Positions 26,506 to 35,246 are shown, numbered from the stretch's first letter. The stretch: 64,000 nucleotides of DNA from JACKAF01 sp041391485 (GCA_041391485.1 JAWKNY010000005.1:1-64000), one strand, 5' to 3'. The notes: generated from the letters alone by a model not told the origin. Numbers and translations: made by a program.

Positions 26506-27731
26506 GCTCTTGCTTCCAGGAAGTATGTGGACGCGGCGCCTACGCCTGCACCCGGTGTGCACTCATGGCCCAAGGCGCGAAGCGTGATGTCCAGAGCCCC
26601 TAGGATAGTCAGGATGTCGAGTTCGTCATAAAAACCCAGGTGTCCAATGCGGAAGATCTTACCTTTGTAATCGTCCTGCCCACCGGCAATGGTGATGGCG
26701 AAACGATCGCGCAAGTAAGAAACAATCTTTTTGCCGTCTTCGATGGAGCTGGGAACTTCCACAGCGGTAACGGCCGCAGAGGGGGCATCCGGCGCAAAAA
26801 GTTTAAGGCCCATCGCCTGCACGCCAGCGCGTGTGGCGGCGGCCAGCCGGTCGTGAAACGAAAAGAGGGCGGGTAAGCCGCACTTCTGAACGTTTTGTAA
26901 AATGACTTCGAGCCCGGAAATCAAGGACACGGCGGGAGTCCAAGCCGTTTGGCCGGTTCCCATCGCCTTGTCCTCAGCGTTCAGGTCGAAATAAAACTTC
27001 GGAATCTTGCTTTCCTTACGGGCGGCGTGTGCTTTTTGCGAGAGTGCCAGGAAAGCTAGCCCCGGGGGGAGCATCAAGGCTTTTTGCGAACCGCTCACAA
27101 CAGCGTCCAGCTTCCACTCATCCATCGGGAGGTTCACCACCCCAAGGGCGGTAATGGCGTCTACGATCACCAGCGCGTCGCTGTTGGCGCGCACCGTTTC
27201 GGCGATTTCCTTCACCGGGTGAAACGCCCCGGTAGAGGTTTCGGAAGCCTGAAAAAGGACTCCTTTAATCTTCGGGTGCGCCTTGAGTGCCTCCGCTACC
27301 GAGGTGGTAGAAACGGCCTGGCCCCAGGGCACATCGATCGTATGGACCTGCAACCCGAACCGGGCCGCGATTTTGCCCCAGCGCTCGCCAAACTTCCCGC
27401 CATTGATGGTGAGGACCTCGTCTCCCTGGGAGAAGAGATTCACAATCGTGGTCTCCATGGCACCGGACCCCGAGGAGGCCAGCACGTAAACGGGCTGTTC
27501 GGTTTGAAACAGGTACTTGAGTCCCTCGCGAACGTTTCCTAGGACCTGACTGAATTCTTTGGTTCGGTGGTGTAGCGGGGAGCGCGACAGCACCGCCAAG
27601 ACCTCTTCAGGTACTGGAGTTGGGCCAGGGGCAAAAATACGTAGCTTTTCGAATACGGGATGGGATTTCACACGCGCGAAATTATTGGAGAGTCCAGGCA
27701 CCGTCAAGTTTGGAGTGACAAAATAGGGCAC
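26502..27731 (-). CDS. Class V aminotransferase (alanine-glyoxylate/phosphoserine type)
   Basis: 409 residues. PLP enzyme of fold type I: PGPTPVPEEVL start, ASSGSGAMETTI (phosphate-binding), IVDAITALG (PLP Asp) and Schiff-base Lys in GSQKALM. Belongs to the AGXT/PucG/small-subunit hydrogenase group rather than classic SerC. Coupling to serA suggests it serves as phosphoserine or serine transaminase, an inference. Start uncertain: GTG 27731 is the longest; the GTG at 27668 just before KSHPVFEKLRIF gives a length closer to the family. First gene of the operon running to the permease. Confidence 0.88.
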   Translation of the reverse strand: MPYFVTPNLTVPGLSNNFARVKSHPVFEKLRIFAPGPTPVPEEVLAVLSRSPLHHRTKEFSQVLGNVREGLKYLFQTEQPVYVLASSGSGAMETTIVNLFSQGDEVLTINGGKFGERWGKIAARFGLQVHTIDVPWGQAVSTTSVAEALKAHPKIKGVLFQASETSTGAFHPVKEIAETVRANSDALVIVDAITALGVVNLPMDEWKLDAVVSGSQKALMLPPGLAFLALSQKAHAARKESKIPKFYFDLNAEDKAMGTGQTAWTPAVSLISGLEVILQNVQKCGLPALFSFHDRLAAATRAGVQAMGLKLFAPDAPSAAVTAVEVPSSIEDGKKIVSYLRDRFAITIAGGQDDYKGKIFRIGHLGFYDELDILTILGALDITLRALGHECTPGAGVGAASTYFLEARA

Positions 27732-27767
27732 CTTGAAACCGGGCTAATGCAGCGCGTAAATTGTCTC

Positions 27768-27796
27768 TTGATCCTGAAGGCCTGACTCCCTATAAT
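27768..27796 (+). promoter_or_regulatory. Strong sigma-70 promoter
   Basis: TTGATC (27768-27773), 17-bp spacer, perfect TATAAT (27791-27796). It would transcribe the two small genes from 27847 with a leader of about 44 nt. The best sigma-70 match I noticed in the window. Confidence 0.7.
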
Positions 27797-27846
27797 ACAA
27801 CTCCCATAACTGTTTCTATCGTTTAAATCTAGCTGAAGGGGTCGCT

Positions 27847-28047
27847 GTGAAAGAGAAAGCTCGTGCGCGTGCGCGTTCCAAAAGTCCGAAGTCTGTCTAC
27901 CTATCGCCGAAGAAGAAGAGCAAAACACCCACGCTAAAACAACTCATACGCCAAAAGGACATCGCTACTTTTTTTAAATTCGTAGATTTTTATGGCTTGA
28001 GAGAAGAAGCCCTAAAAGCCATCAACGAACGAATCGCGGACGCTTAA
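27847..28047 (+). CDS. Small basic protein, unknown
   Basis: 66 residues, GTG start with GAAGGGG upstream. The N-terminal third is very basic (MKEKARARARSKSPKSVYLSPKKKSK); the rest is helical (TLKQLIRQKDIATFFKFVDF, YGLREEALKAINERI). Could bind nucleic acid, but no family is recognised. It is the first gene after a strong promoter and 18 bp before the DUF1805 gene. Confidence 0.6.
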   Translation: MKEKARARARSKSPKSVYLSPKKKSKTPTLKQLIRQKDIATFFKFVDFYGLREEALKAINERIADA

Positions 28048-28065
28048 TTTTTTTTTGGAGGAATC

Positions 28066-28335
28066 ATGACATTGAATGGGTATGAGAAAATGCGCTTAGA
28101 CTTGGCCATGCCGCTTTTGATCATTCGGGGGAAACGTGGTTTTGTGTCCAATCCTTATATGAACGCCTCAGTTTGTTCTCGCAAGACGAAAGAGGCGTGT
28201 GCGATCGTGGCGGGAGAGATCCGCTCTCATCACGAAATGATCGAGGCAAAGGTCATTGAGGTGTCCGATACGGCTCGCGCGTTGGGTGTCCGCGTTGGGA
28301 TGACCGGCGGCGAAGCCTTGGCGCGCTTTAAATAG
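28066..28335 (+). CDS. DUF1805 (YunC-like) protein
   Basis: 89 residues with a strong TTTTGGAGGAATC ribosome-binding site. Matches the DUF1805 pattern: MPLLIIRGKRGFVSNPYMN, then ACAIVAGEI and AKVIEVSDTARALGVRVGM ending in TGGEAL. Function of the family is unknown; a small alpha/beta domain. Second gene of a two-gene unit, ending 19 bp before the converging ZorA-like gene. Confidence 0.8.
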   Translation: MTLNGYEKMRLDLAMPLLIIRGKRGFVSNPYMNASVCSRKTKEACAIVAGEIRSHHEMIEAKVIEVSDTARALGVRVGMTGGEALARFK

Positions 28336-28354
28336 AGCTGTTTGGCAAGAGGGG

Positions 28355-30622
28355 CTAAGCGGCTTTTTCCAGCTCAGTGATTTCTTTTAGCAGCTTTTCT
28401 TTTTCAATCGCCCATTGTGTGTGCATCTGAAGCCATAGGGCGTTTGTAATCTTCCCACTTATTTTATCTTCGTACGCTTGTTGGATCTGGGACTCCACCT
28501 CTTTGAGGCGAGTACGCGCGTGATCCAGAGGCGAAAGATTCTCGTTACTCAGGTTTTCCGCAGCCTCATCGTCTTTGGCGGGAGAATCCCAGCTAGCTTG
28601 AGAAGGGCGATTCCACAAGGGAGCGGGAGGGCTCGGGAGTCCCTTCTTGGCAGGAGCGGTTTGCTCTTCGGGCGCTGCGTCCTGCTCGGCGCTTCCCCAC
28701 AAGCCGTTGTCCGCCTCGTCGTTGTTCCAATCCCCCGCCTTTTCTTCCCAGTGGCTCGCTTCGTCCGAACTGTCCACGTCGGAGGATTCGGCCGGCCGCT
28801 GCGCGCGTCGCGCTTCAATTTGATCCAAAATGTCTTGCATCGATTCTGCTGTAATATTGGGCGGTGGAATTTCGGTGTTGGTTTGCTCGGCGTCAATGTC
28901 CTCGTCCGACTCCGAGCCGCTCGTTTCGTTACCCAACGCGCCCGAATGAGTGACGGTATTTTCTTCTAATTCCTCGGACTCGCCTTGTTGCATTTTTTCA
29001 AGCAGCGTCGCCATGGCATTGGATGCCTCTTCGGCTTCCGAAGCGTCGGGTGACCCGTGATCGGCCTCGTCCGATTCCTCGACCTTTTTAACAAAGGATT
29101 CACCGAGGGGAATGCCTCCAAAAGCTACTTCAGGGGGGCGCATGGGACCGCTTACCTGAGCTTCCGGAAATTCTTCCAAGGCTTCTTCGGATTCGTGTGT
29201 CTTGTCACTCGTCGGGATGCCTCCGTACGACAGCTGATCGGGCATGTCGTTGGGGATCTCTGCGGCGGAGTTGACTTGCCAGTCCGAGTCGTCGCCCTCG
29301 GATTTTTCAGTTTGTGGTTCTTCAGGGGCACCCTTTAGCTCGGAATCGCTGTAGGTTTGCTCGGGATCGGCATGAACAATAATTTCTTTCGGGGCTTCTT
29401 CGGGCTCCTCGTGCGCGACGATGGTTTGGGCTTCCGCGGCTTCCGGGCTCAGCAAAATCTTATCCTCTTCCGGAACGTCTCCCTCGACAATGAGGTTGGA
29501 CGGCGCATCGTTTTTCTCAGGCACTTCGGCGTCCTGATCGGAAAGGGTATCCATCGGCGTTTCGCCGACCCAGGTGTTTTCCACCGGCTCTCCAGCGACG
29601 GATTCGGGAGACGCATCCGCAGGCGCTTGGCTGTACGAGCTTGCTTCCGTTTTCTCGACCGCTTCCAGCTGCGCGAGCAGATCGGACGACAAGGCTTCTG
29701 GCGCTGAATCGGAAGCTTCTTCGGTATCGTGCGCAGACGCCGGGGCACTCACTTCTTCCACGTCGGATACCGCGTTTGGCGTTTCGGTCATCGCTTCCAG
29801 AACGGAGCTTACCGATTCGCGCTCTGGCGAAGCCACTTGTCGGGGGGCAGGTGCCGAGTGCGTTTGGCTCCGGTTATTCCAAACAAAAGACAGCAGGCCG
29901 CCGATTTCCTCGCCAAGGGTGCGCAGTTTGCTGTGCACGGGAAAAAGAAGGTTGAGACCGCTCAGACCTACGAAGAGTGCCAGACCCAAGGCCGCCGGAC
30001 CGAAAAACCAGGACACGGTTTGGGCAAAGTCCTTTAGCGGCGCGATGTCCATGGGCGTTTCGGCAAGTCGGTTCACCAGCTCCGGGATGGCAGCTGCGAT
30101 TCCCAAGCAGGAAGCAAAAACGCCGAGTAGAAAGAGAATACCCGGAAGGGCGCCGACAAAACGGGCCCCACTCTCTACGGGGATGCCTCCAAGAAGGTGG
30201 GTGAGGGAACGCGTGCTTCGGCGCGCGGCCCGAACGGCGGAACGAAAATCCTCCTGGGTGAGCGAGCCGTGACTGTTCTCCAGCCACGGGCGCAGGTGCG
30301 TGCGGAATTCTTCCCAATCCGTTTTTTGCGTAAAAAGGTAGTCGAAGAAGCGCGAAAAGAAACCGGACTTCGCCTTCAGCTCCCCTTCCGCGTCCTTGAG
30401 AATGCCGTCTACCAATTCCGCGTAGGTGGCGGCGTCTTGGGACAACCAGTTAGGCGCAACCTGTTGCGCACGCAAGGCGAACTGCTCTTCCTTACGAAGC
30501 GTGCGAGAGGCGCTGATGCGGACGTACAGGGCGACCAGCGACACAAAAAGCATAAACGGTGCGGCCCCGACCGAGAGCGCGTGTATGGCCAATTGGATGG
30601 TGGCTTCATCAAGGCTTGGCAT
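28355..30622 (-). CDS. MotA/TolQ/ZorA-like membrane protein with long acidic tail
   Basis: 755 residues. TM helices at about 12-33, 156-184 (GALPGILFLLGVFASCLGIA) and 203-232 (SWFFGPAALGLALFVGLSGL) match the three-helix TolQ/ExbB/ZorA topology, with a cytoplasmic helical region between helices 1 and 2. From about 250 to 690 it is acidic and low complexity (Glu/Asp/Ser/Ala/Pro), then ends in a coiled coil (DHARTRLKEVESQIQQAYED ... LLKEITELEKAA). Directly downstream of an OmpA-like partner (14-bp overlap). Channel-type function is inferred from topology; the substrate or trigger is unknown. Confidence 0.65.
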   Translation of the reverse strand: MPSLDEATIQLAIHALSVGAAPFMLFVSLVALYVRISASRTLRKEEQFALRAQQVAPNWLSQDAATYAELVDGILKDAEGELKAKSGFFSRFFDYLFTQKTDWEEFRTHLRPWLENSHGSLTQEDFRSAVRAARRSTRSLTHLLGGIPVESGARFVGALPGILFLLGVFASCLGIAAAIPELVNRLAETPMDIAPLKDFAQTVSWFFGPAALGLALFVGLSGLNLLFPVHSKLRTLGEEIGGLLSFVWNNRSQTHSAPAPRQVASPERESVSSVLEAMTETPNAVSDVEEVSAPASAHDTEEASDSAPEALSSDLLAQLEAVEKTEASSYSQAPADASPESVAGEPVENTWVGETPMDTLSDQDAEVPEKNDAPSNLIVEGDVPEEDKILLSPEAAEAQTIVAHEEPEEAPKEIIVHADPEQTYSDSELKGAPEEPQTEKSEGDDSDWQVNSAAEIPNDMPDQLSYGGIPTSDKTHESEEALEEFPEAQVSGPMRPPEVAFGGIPLGESFVKKVEESDEADHGSPDASEAEEASNAMATLLEKMQQGESEELEENTVTHSGALGNETSGSESDEDIDAEQTNTEIPPPNITAESMQDILDQIEARRAQRPAESSDVDSSDEASHWEEKAGDWNNDEADNGLWGSAEQDAAPEEQTAPAKKGLPSPPAPLWNRPSQASWDSPAKDDEAAENLSNENLSPLDHARTRLKEVESQIQQAYEDKISGKITNALWLQMHTQWAIEKEKLLKEITELEKAA

Positions 30623-31502
30623 GGGTGTCTCCGCTCTCTTTAAAGTGGGCTTTTAGTACAATCTTCTTGGGGTCTTCGCATCCATAGTGCTGGCATAGGC
30701 TGGACGCACTGTCCTGTTTGTTCTGTAGGCTGGGCTGGGCTTCGAGATAATCAATTCTGGAAACTTTGATGAGCTTCATCAGATCTTTTTGATTCTTGAA
30801 CTTGGTTTTCTTTGCATCGAAAATCGAACGGTAGATGGATCGCGACCGTTGGTAGCCTAGATCCATGTCGAGCAAATCGTCTTTTTTGTCGCCGAGAGCA
30901 ACGAGCTCAATCTGGGTGATATTTCGTTTGAAGTTCGAATGATTGAAAATATGGTCCGCATAGATAGAGAAAACGGTTTGCAGGTTTTTCTGCAGGCGCG
31001 GGGTCACCCGTGAACTCCCGCGGGTGAAGTAACTTCCCGCTAGGTGAACGATCACTTCGCCCTGACGTAATTTAATCGTTGTATTGAACCCGGCCTCGCC
31101 CAACCGGCGTTCCAGTTGCGACATCAGGTCGCGGCGTGTGCCCGCCTGCTTTCGCATGGTGGTCAGTTGGCGCTGCAAACGCTTATTCGAAAGCAAGGTG
31201 TTTGCGACGTCGAGGCTTGCCACCTGAGGCTGGCGGGAGATCTCCGTCGCGGCCGCGCGCTCGACGACTTCAATTTCGGAAAGCAGCAGGCCGTAGATAT
31301 CGGCCTCTTCGTTGACGGCCTGGTTTCCCAAGAAGGCTTTGACCGCGTCATGACGAGCCACGCGGTGTTTGAGGCGAGTGTTCTCGCTCTTCGCGGTACT
31401 GAGCGCGGTCTGGTACGCCCAGGTGCTCACCGCACCGTGGATTCCGCCCAGAGCGCTACCCATTAAAAGGAGGACAGAGAGGCCCGCAAGGCGTAGGCCC
31501 AC
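30609..31502 (-). CDS. OmpA/MotB/ZorB-like membrane-anchored protein
   Basis: 297 residues; GTG start at 31502 preceded by GAGG. One N-terminal TM helix (LAGLSVLLLMGSALGGIHGA), a helical region (30-140), then an OmpA-like peptidoglycan-binding fold (about 145-250: VIVHLAGSYFTRGSSRVTP, LVALGDKKDD, LGYQRSRSIYRSIF). The TM helix has no Asp, unlike proton-coupled MotB/ExbD. Paired with the TolQ-like gene downstream. The arrangement resembles ZorB-ZorA or PomB-PomA, but gene order is reversed relative to typical zorAB and no zorC/D/E follows. Confidence 0.6.
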   Translation of the reverse strand: MGLRLAGLSVLLLMGSALGGIHGAVSTWAYQTALSTAKSENTRLKHRVARHDAVKAFLGNQAVNEEADIYGLLLSEIEVVERAAATEISRQPQVASLDVANTLLSNKRLQRQLTTMRKQAGTRRDLMSQLERRLGEAGFNTTIKLRQGEVIVHLAGSYFTRGSSRVTPRLQKNLQTVFSIYADHIFNHSNFKRNITQIELVALGDKKDDLLDMDLGYQRSRSIYRSIFDAKKTKFKNQKDLMKLIKVSRIDYLEAQPSLQNKQDSASSLCQHYGCEDPKKIVLKAHFKESGDTHAKP

Positions 31503-31628
31503 GGAACCTCGAAATCATTGGGTTTTGACCCGTCGTACCAGTCGTTCAGTGCCAAAGAATCCTCCGGATGTAGTATCGGCTCGCCGCAAGGCTAGCTAAA
31601 GTCAGGCGGAAGGCGTAGAGTACGCCCC

Positions 31629-32447
31629 GTGAAAGTGCGCCAAAAACCCCTCGTAATGGGGATAGTCAACGTTACGCCCGACTCCTTTTCCGATGGCGGG
31701 TGTTACCTGGAGCCTGAGCGCGCCATTTTGCAAGCGGCCAGGCTCGTGGGCAGTGGAGCCGACATCATTGATGTGGGTGGCGAATCCACCCGGCCGGGCG
31801 CTGCGCCCGTCAGCGCGGGTGAGGAGATGGAGCGCGTGCTGCCGGTAATCGAAGGCATCGTACGCCGGCTGGATGTCCAGGTGTCTATCGACACCCAAAA
31901 GTTTGAGGTCGCGCGTGCAGCGGCCGAGCTTGGTGCCACGCTCGTAAATGACGTGAGTGGGGGAAGCGACATCCGGATGGCGTCGCTAGCCGCGCAACAC
32001 GGTTTGACGGTGGTGCTGATGCACATGCAAGGATCGCCGCAGACGATGCAGCAGAGCCCGACTTACGAGCGGGGTGTGGTGACGGAAGTCTATGAATCGT
32101 TGCAGTCGCGGGTGCGCGCTTTTGAAGAATGCGGGGTCAGGCGTGAACAAATCTGGATCGATCCGGGAATCGGTTTTGGAAAGACGGTTCCTCATAACCT
32201 GGAGCTCCTCGCGCAGCTTGGGCGTTTCTCGGATTTGGGAGCTAGAATTGTGATCGGGACCTCCCGAAAATCTTTTCTGGCGCGTGTCCTGGAAAACCCG
32301 GATCTGCCCATGTCCAAACGTGAATCCGCGACCATTGCGACCAATCTCTACGCGTACACACGCGGCGCCTCGGTGTTTAGGGTGCACCGAGTGGCCGGTT
32401 TTACGCGTGCGCTGAAGCTTTGGACTTCCTGCGAGGGATTCGAATGA
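31629..32447 (+). CDS. folP: Dihydropteroate synthase
   Basis: 272 residues, GTG start. Condenses p-aminobenzoate with dihydropterin pyrophosphate. Signatures MGIVNVTPDSFSDGG (about 10-24), IDVGGESTRPGA, LVNDVSGG, WIDPGIGFGKT and GTSRKSFL are all present. ATGA overlap with folK, so the two folate steps are coupled. Confidence 0.97.
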   Translation: MKVRQKPLVMGIVNVTPDSFSDGGCYLEPERAILQAARLVGSGADIIDVGGESTRPGAAPVSAGEEMERVLPVIEGIVRRLDVQVSIDTQKFEVARAAAELGATLVNDVSGGSDIRMASLAAQHGLTVVLMHMQGSPQTMQQSPTYERGVVTEVYESLQSRVRAFEECGVRREQIWIDPGIGFGKTVPHNLELLAQLGRFSDLGARIVIGTSRKSFLARVLENPDLPMSKRESATIATNLYAYTRGASVFRVHRVAGFTRALKLWTSCEGFE

Positions 32448-32986
32448 AGCAGAAAGTACGAGTCGCGATCGCCCTCGGAAGCAATCTAGGCGATCGGTTG
32501 GAATATCTGACAGTCGCAGCGCGACGTCTCTGCACCGAGTTTTTGGAAGACGCCCAGGCGAGTCAGGTGTACGAGACCCGTCCTTGGCGTGGGATGGATC
32601 ATCCCCTCTATTTGAACGCACTTGTCGTCGGGGAGAGTGAGTGGAAACCACCCGCCATTTTGAATTACCTGAAAGAGGTAGAGCGTGAGCTGGGCCGCGC
32701 GCCTAGCGAGGAACGTTATGCCCCCAGAGTCATGGATTTGGATTTGATCGCCTACGGAGAGGAGTGCTGGGAGTCTCCCGGTGTTGTCGTACCGCACCCT
32801 TTTATGCACGAGCGGGATTTTGTGCTGGTGCCGATGCTTGAAGTTTGGCCGGACTGGCGTCACCCGACGTTGAACAAAACGGTGACTCAACTGTGGGCTG
32901 AGCAATTGGAACAAGATCCTTCGCAAAACAAAGCGGCAGGCCCAAAAGTTTTCGCGCCGCCCCTATTAGATACAACGAACCTGTAA
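32444..32986 (+). CDS. folK: 6-hydroxymethyl-7,8-dihydropterin pyrophosphokinase
   Basis: 180 residues from ATG 32444 (ATGA with folP). HPPK signatures IALGSNLGDR, YETRPWRGMDHPLYLNA and RVMDLDLIAYG with the two Mg-binding Asp, then VVPHPFMHERDFVL. Transfers pyrophosphate from ATP to the pterin. The 3' 185 bp overlap the converging folC gene, an unusually long antisense overlap; residues beyond about 150 are not conserved. Confidence 0.95.
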   Translation: MKQKVRVAIALGSNLGDRLEYLTVAARRLCTEFLEDAQASQVYETRPWRGMDHPLYLNALVVGESEWKPPAILNYLKEVERELGRAPSEERYAPRVMDLDLIAYGEECWESPGVVVPHPFMHERDFVLVPMLEVWPDWRHPTLNKTVTQLWAEQLEQDPSQNKAAGPKVFAPPLLDTTNL

Positions 32987-34154
32987 TCAAGAGTGTGCCT
33001 TCTGGTGAGTCGGGGCGGTACCGGTTTAGGGCGGCTTCGAGATCCGCCTCCATCGGAGTGCCCTCGGGCCAGGTGCTGGGTCCGGGATTGCGCGCGCCGC
33101 TATTCTCCGTCACACAGATTTTGTCGGCGATAGAGTTAAGCAAATCAAACATCTCTCGGTAAGGTTTGTCGCCGGAAAACGCGCACACCACATGCAAGGG
33201 CCCCGTTTTGGGAAGCGACTCCAAAGTCGAGCGCAGACTTTCTAATCCATGCGGGTTGTGCGCCCCACAGAGTAGGGTGCGGGGGGAATCCGCCAAGACT
33301 TCGAAACGTCCCGGAAAGCGCACGCTCGAAAACGCGTGCTGTAGCGTGGGGATGGAAATCTCTGGGAACTGCGATCGCAGAACTTCCCACGCCAGGGCAG
33401 CATTGTGCGCTGTCGCTTCGGAAGGATCGGCAAGCCGTACTTCGGTGTTTTCCAAGCCTAAGCGTTGCCCATCCCACCCACGGGACCGCAATTGAAAAGA
33501 CGGCGGAGTCTTGATGAAAACCCCGTGCTTACTTGCGTAAGCTTCTGCCGCTTGCAGAAGGGAGCCCGATACTCCGGTATAGAGGGTGCGTCCTTCCCGG
33601 CTGATTTGGATCTTGTCCTGGAGAATGATTTCGCGCGTGGGTCCCAGGTATTCCTGGTGGTCTAAGTCGACGTTTGTGAGCACACTGGCCAGCGGATCGA
33701 AGACGTTGGTCGCATCGAGTGCCCCGCCCAGTCCCACTTCGACGATCGCGTAATCGGTAGTTTGCTGTCGGCACCATTCAAAAAATAAGAGCGTGAGGTA
33801 TTCGAAGTAGCTGAGAGAATGGGCCTTAGCGAGTTCCGCGTGCTGCTCAATCAGTGCAAGCAGCGTCTCCGCGGGGATCGGATCGAGATTATGAAGGAAG
33901 CGCTCCGTCGGGCTGTAGAGATGCGGGGACGTGTACGTGCGAACACGATATCCGTGTGCTGTGAGGGCCGCGCTGAGAAGCAGCGAAGTACTTCCCTTAC
34001 CGTTCGTCCCGCCAACAAGAACGCACCGGGTTTGTTTTTCCGGGTGATCGAGAGACGCCAGCGCCTTTTTTAGATTCCCTAAATCGTAATGCGGGCGGCG
34101 TTCGCCTCCGAACTGAGCCAAGCGTTCCTGTATATAAGTCTCACACAATCGCAC
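32802..34154 (-). CDS. folC: Bifunctional dihydrofolate/folylpolyglutamate synthase
   Basis: 450 residues, GTG start. Mur-ligase fold: P-loop VGGTNGKGSTS, TSPHLYSPTERF, VEVGLGGALDATN, TNVDLDHQEYLG, and C-domain FPGRFEVL and CGAHNPHGLES. The conserved domain ends at LLITGSLYLIGAARKLL; about 45 further residues look non-native and run antisense through folK. A lost upstream stop from an undetected indel would explain this, but no alternative frame ends convincingly. Confidence 0.93.
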   Translation of the reverse strand: MRLCETYIQERLAQFGGERRPHYDLGNLKKALASLDHPEKQTRCVLVGGTNGKGSTSLLLSAALTAHGYRVRTYTSPHLYSPTERFLHNLDPIPAETLLALIEQHAELAKAHSLSYFEYLTLLFFEWCRQQTTDYAIVEVGLGGALDATNVFDPLASVLTNVDLDHQEYLGPTREIILQDKIQISREGRTLYTGVSGSLLQAAEAYASKHGVFIKTPPSFQLRSRGWDGQRLGLENTEVRLADPSEATAHNAALAWEVLRSQFPEISIPTLQHAFSSVRFPGRFEVLADSPRTLLCGAHNPHGLESLRSTLESLPKTGPLHVVCAFSGDKPYREMFDLLNSIADKICVTENSGARNPGPSTWPEGTPMEADLEAALNRYRPDSPEGTLLITGSLYLIGAARKLLGLPLCFAKDLVPIAQPTVESPFCSTSGDASPAKLQASAPAQNPARA

Positions 34155-34300
34155 TGTCCAGAGGGCATACAGTTTTGTATTTTTAATTTCAAGACCTTAG
34201 CTTTCACTGTCGTCAGGATGAACAGTTTTAAGAACTGGTGCCTACGAACTTTTCAAGAGTTAACCCTGCGGGAATACAGATAAAACCTCAAAATCGGTTG

Positions 34301-34316
34301 TGGCCCACCGCTTGCA
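34301..34316 (+). promoter_or_regulatory. Sigma-54 (-24/-12) promoter
   Basis: TGGCCCACCGCTTGCA matches the TGGCAC-N5-TTGCA consensus with GG at 34302-34303 and GC at 34314-34315, exactly ten bases apart. It points to the TIGR02147 gene at 34395 (predicted start of transcription near 34327). The genome encodes RpoN at the start of this window. An activator site was not identified in the 145 bp upstream; the gap back to folC otherwise shows nothing I can name. Confidence 0.65.
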
Positions 34317-34394
34317 AATTATCCCACGTATGAAACCCACGCGGTTTCGCGCGGCTCGCAGAAAGCCGCTTAGGGGAAAAAAGAGGGGAACACA

Positions 34395-35246
34395 ATGAAC
34401 ACTCCATCCAATATTTACGATTTCACGGATTACCGGGATTTTCTCAAAGACCGCTACCGCCAACTGAAGGAAAGCGATCCTGCATTTAGCTTTCGCTATT
34501 TCTCCAAGCAGGCGGGTTTCGGTTCACCCAACTACCTGAAGTTGGTGATGGACGGAAAACGCAACCTGAGCGATGAAGCGATTGGCAAATTTGCCAAGGG
34601 CCTCCGTCTGGACAGCCACGAGAGCGAATACTTCAAATTCATGGTGGGTTACAACCAGTGCGAAGATCGCATCAAAAAAGAAGTTTATGAAGCGAAGCTG
34701 CATTACCTTCGTGAGTTGTTCAAGGTGAAGGAACTTATTCCTGAACACTACGACTACTACCACGATTGGTACCACGCCGCGATTCGCGAAATGATCCACA
34801 ACAAGGGCACGGTTAAGAATAACCCTGCCGCCATCGCCGGCAAACTCTCTCCGCAGATCGCGGCTGAAGATGCAGCGGCTTCCGTTCTGTTACTCAAGAA
34901 ATTGGGTTATGTGACGGAAAACGCGAATGGCGAACTTCAGGCCGGAGAAGGCGCAGAAGTCGTGATGGCGGGAGCTGAGATGGCCCAAAAGATTTACCAC
35001 GAGCAGATGGCGGAGCTCGCCGCGAAGTCTCTCTACACTCAAGGGTCCGAGACCCAGGAGTTCGAGAGCGTCACGGTGGCGCTGCCGGCGAATAAAGTCG
35101 CCGAGCTTAAGCAGAAGATCAAGGAGCTGGTTGCCGAAGTGAGCACCCAGCATGGCGGAGAGCAAGTGTACCAGTTCAACGTACAGTTGTTTGCGCTGAC
35201 CCAGGAAGACGGCGAAGAAACCGCGCCGCAGCCTGAAGTCGCTTAA
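34395..35246 (+). CDS. TIGR02147 family protein
   Basis: 283 residues, GAGGGG ribosome-binding site. The N-terminal signature IYDFTDYRDFLKDRYRQLK, FSFRYFSKQAGF and GSPNYLKLVMDGKRNLS is diagnostic for TIGR02147, a family abundant in Fibrobacter and Bdellovibrionota and thought to be helix-turn-helix regulators. The C-terminal half contains a TIGR02147 segment and ends in an acidic tail. Probably a single-gene unit: sigma-54 promoter upstream, terminator downstream. Confidence 0.92.
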   Translation: MNTPSNIYDFTDYRDFLKDRYRQLKESDPAFSFRYFSKQAGFGSPNYLKLVMDGKRNLSDEAIGKFAKGLRLDSHESEYFKFMVGYNQCEDRIKKEVYEAKLHYLRELFKVKELIPEHYDYYHDWYHAAIREMIHNKGTVKNNPAAIAGKLSPQIAAEDAAASVLLLKKLGYVTENANGELQAGEGAEVVMAGAEMAQKIYHEQMAELAAKSLYTQGSETQEFESVTVALPANKVAELKQKIKELVAEVSTQHGGEQVYQFNVQLFALTQEDGEETAPQPEVA

